Shown: positions 62,138 through 64,000 of the stretch, one piece after another
How the letters are laid out: the number at the start of each line of letters is the position of its first letter
Position numbering within the stretch: the first letter of the stretch is position 1
Assembly (NCBI RefSeq): GCF_902459505.1
Contig: NC_047094.1
Span: forward strand, 26,769,241 to 26,833,240
DNA length: 64,000 nucleotides
Source: Geotrypetes seraphini
Lineage: Eukaryota; Chordata; Amphibia; Gymnophiona; Dermophiidae
Direction of reading: 5' to 3'
The notes under the pieces: generated by a model
What the model was told of the DNA's origin: nothing
Databases searched by the model: none
Seen by the model: the letters and a program-made list of their open reading frames with translations, nothing else
Made by a program: the position numbers and the translations under genes

Positions 62138-62745
62138 GCATTTAAAAGTTAATACAGGAGTTGATGATACCACCATTTCCAGTGTACTCACACTTGTAGC
62201 ACCTGTCCCCTGTTCCAGCTCCTGACTGCCTTCCCCAGTGCTCAGCTCAGCCGAAGACCTCTTTCTGTAATAGCAACCATCATGTACGGCTTTCTCTCTC
62301 AACACTGCTGAGTCTTCTCTAACTTCATCCATTTGACTGATGGGTGCCTGAGGTGCATCATGAACAGGCACTGGCAAAAACACCACAGCAGATCCTCTTG
62401 CTACTGGTGGCGCTGGAGGCACCCATTCTCCAGGGGACAATGAAAAGGCCTCCGAGACAGAAGAAGGGCTCTCTGATTCTCCTTCTATCCCAAGTGAAGT
62501 AGTGGCTGGAAAGCCGGAAATTATACAGCGAGACAAAAAACCATTGATGGGGTCTTCAGCAATAACAGGAAATGATGATGATTTAGGACCAGATGAAAAA
62601 GCTTGGACTTTCCCCTTCCTCTTGCCCATGGTAAGTCAAGCTGCTGGTAGCACGCTGAACCAAGTTAGCAATTTGCCATCTTTGGATGTGCCCCCATTAA
62701 GAAAATGTTATAAAGGAGGAACAGGAGGGGGGGGAAAAAAGCAAC
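62138..62745 (-). mobile_element. Probable L1-type LINE 5' fragment with ORF1 N-terminus
   Basis: The minus-strand ATG at 62629 opens a frame beginning MGKRKGKVQAF, then 'EAFSLSPGEWVPPAPP', 'ELSTGEGSQELEQGTGATSV' and 'STLEMVVSSTPVLTF', after which similarity seems to stop near 62140. Low-complexity, basic N-termini of this type are found in L1 ORF1 proteins of amphibians as I recall. No coiled coil or RNA-binding part is present. A host gene exon is a less likely alternative. Confidence 0.45.
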
Positions 62746-62872
62746 AACAGGTAATACAGAATATACTGAGTTAAGCAAGAAAATTATTATTTTAAATAAA
62801 CATAGTAAGAAGTAATCTGGCTCCCAATGAAGATATCTATGTATATTGTATATTTTTGAGAGTGAGGAATAG

Positions 62873-62940
62873 ATCAAGGTCAGGTTTATTTGATATGCCG
62901 CCAATTGTACAGATAACCAAGTGGTTTACATAGTTACAAT
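62873..62940 (-). repeat. SINE/LINE 3' module, antisense
   Basis: 'CAGGTTTATTTGATATGCCG' and 'AACCAAGTGGTTTACATAGT' are the complement of the shared 3' end present in the MIR-like SINEs. Confidence 0.5.
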
Positions 62941-63532
62941 GTATGTTTAGGATAATAATCTTCCAATCACAGCATATTTTCCAAAATCACAAGCAACTCT
63001 CTAGCTCTTAAAATCACATTAACATACAAAATAGCCAGATTTAGAGAGATATAAATAAATAATATAATGCTGTCTAATTGTTGGCATTTACAAAACAAAA
63101 ACCCTCAACTACAAAAAAAAAAAAAGGGCCACACTGCTGTACTCTAGGCAAATAATTTCAGGTCTAGTTGAAAATCATAAACTGAATATGGGATGCGATA
63201 AAGAAGATTTAATAGGCAGTAATGAGGGGTAGAGTGGCTGCTACTGACAATTTAACCCCAGAAAGTGTGGCATGAGGTGCTCTACATGCAATTTATGGAA
63301 CATCCATGTCCAACAGCAATCAAATGTATTAATAAATTCAAGCCTCCTTTCTGTAAAATTTAAAGGAATACAAAATGGTACTGTGGGTCAGAGATGACTA
63401 TCCCCAAATCTCTTTTCTTCAGCATGAGAAATAAATAACACAGGCTGAATCTAAAAGATTGTTAAAACAGAGAAAATGATGGAAGAATAAAAACCCTATT
63501 GAGAATCCAGTCTATACATTCATATCAACTAA
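62941..63532. other. Gene-free stretch
   Basis: AT-rich, with no exon, RNA gene or repeat recognised. An A-run lies at 63110-63125. Confidence 0.35.
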
Positions 63533-63677
63533 GGGCTCCTTTTAAGAAGGTGCACTAGCACTACAATGCCGCACGCGCTAACCCCAAACTACATGGAAAA
63601 TACTAACGCCAGCTCTATGGAGGCGTTAGCTTGTAGTGCGCGCTAAAATCGTTAGTGCACCTTCATAAAAGGAGCCC
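63533..63677. mobile_element. Harbinger-like MITE (TAA target)
   Basis: Ends are GGGCTCCTTTTAAGAAGG and CTTCATAAAAGGAGCCC. TAA lies on both sides (63530-63532, 63678-63680). The GCGCTAACCCC / GGAGGCGTTAGC foldback is present. Confidence 0.85.
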
Positions 63678-64000
63678 TAAGCTCCCTTCCAGTCTCTTCT
63701 TCTCCCTTAGATATTCTCTGTGCTTTAACACTCTGAATTTTGCAAGACAAAGGCCCATAGGTTTATGTTTGGGGAAAGATTTCTCATAGTAAAGAAAAAT
63801 GTATTTAATATAGACCACAGGTTCCTCACTGGCGATACCTACAGAAGAGGTCAAATGAGAGGTGGAAGAGTCTTGAGATATGCAATTAACTGAAAACTGC
63901 TTAGATAGAGTGAAGGCAGTTATTAGGAACAATTATTATTAGTGTAATTATATTACAGTAATCTTTAACATGTTAATTAGCGCTATTAGCAGCCAACAGC

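Noticed and set aside
63663-63932. 89-codon minus-strand frame as the LDAF1 first exon
   Set aside because: It shows no similarity to the family N-terminus, has no suitable donor, and partly overlaps a MITE.

Overview
The window is vertebrate nuclear DNA from a large, repeat-rich genome. The host genes are intron-split and sparse. The repeats form an old, diverse mixture: CR1/Jockey-type and L2-type LINEs, MIR-like tRNA SINEs, hAT, piggyBac-like, Harbinger-like and TA-target DNA transposons, a probable Helitron and a DIRS-like fossil. This mixture, together with two host genes of tetrapod type, suggests an amphibian, possibly a caecilian. The species call is inference, because no species-specific marker is visible.

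Two host genes are supported, both on the minus strand. (1) A melanin-concentrating hormone receptor 1 (MCHR1)-like rhodopsin-class GPCR has two coding exons (20117-20189 and 15892-16898) that splice in phase to a 359-residue seven-helix receptor. (2) The last three coding exons of LDAF1 (TMEM159/promethin, the seipin partner in lipid-droplet assembly) lie at 56625-56793, 46976-47117 and 40598-40697. They join in phase to a stop codon. The first coding exon of LDAF1 was not found and probably lies past position 64000.

Layout. 1-15.5 kb is intergenic: broken CR1 copies, an L2 copy, SINEs and MITEs, many nested. 15.9-20.2 kb is the receptor, whose 3.2-kb intron holds hAT, Harbinger-like and piggyBac-like elements. 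20.2-27.6 kb holds MITEs, a Helitron candidate, a GC-rich repeat and an antisense CR1. 27.8-32.2 kb is an L2 LINE split by a 2.0-kb TA-flanked transposon that contains a near-perfect long palindrome and a ~60-bp tandem array. 33-36 kb is sparse. 36.3-39.0 kb is a DIRS-like fossil carrying only a Gag-like region between inverted termini. 40.6-56.8 kb is LDAF1, whose introns hold many LINE copies, including the longest open reading frame in the window (591 residues, reverse transcriptase). 57-64 kb is more hAT elements, LINE pieces and a probable L1 ORF1 fragment.

The two host genes have unrelated jobs (peptide-hormone signalling and lipid-droplet formation), and nothing suggests they work together. 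The main interest is transposon archaeology. Exact target-site duplications and nested insertions allow a relative insertion order to be read directly. The most unusual pieces are the palindromic TA-flanked element and the Gag-only DIRS-like element. CR1 groups are labelled A-E here only for cross-reference. No CRISPR array, operon, rRNA or functional tRNA gene was seen.
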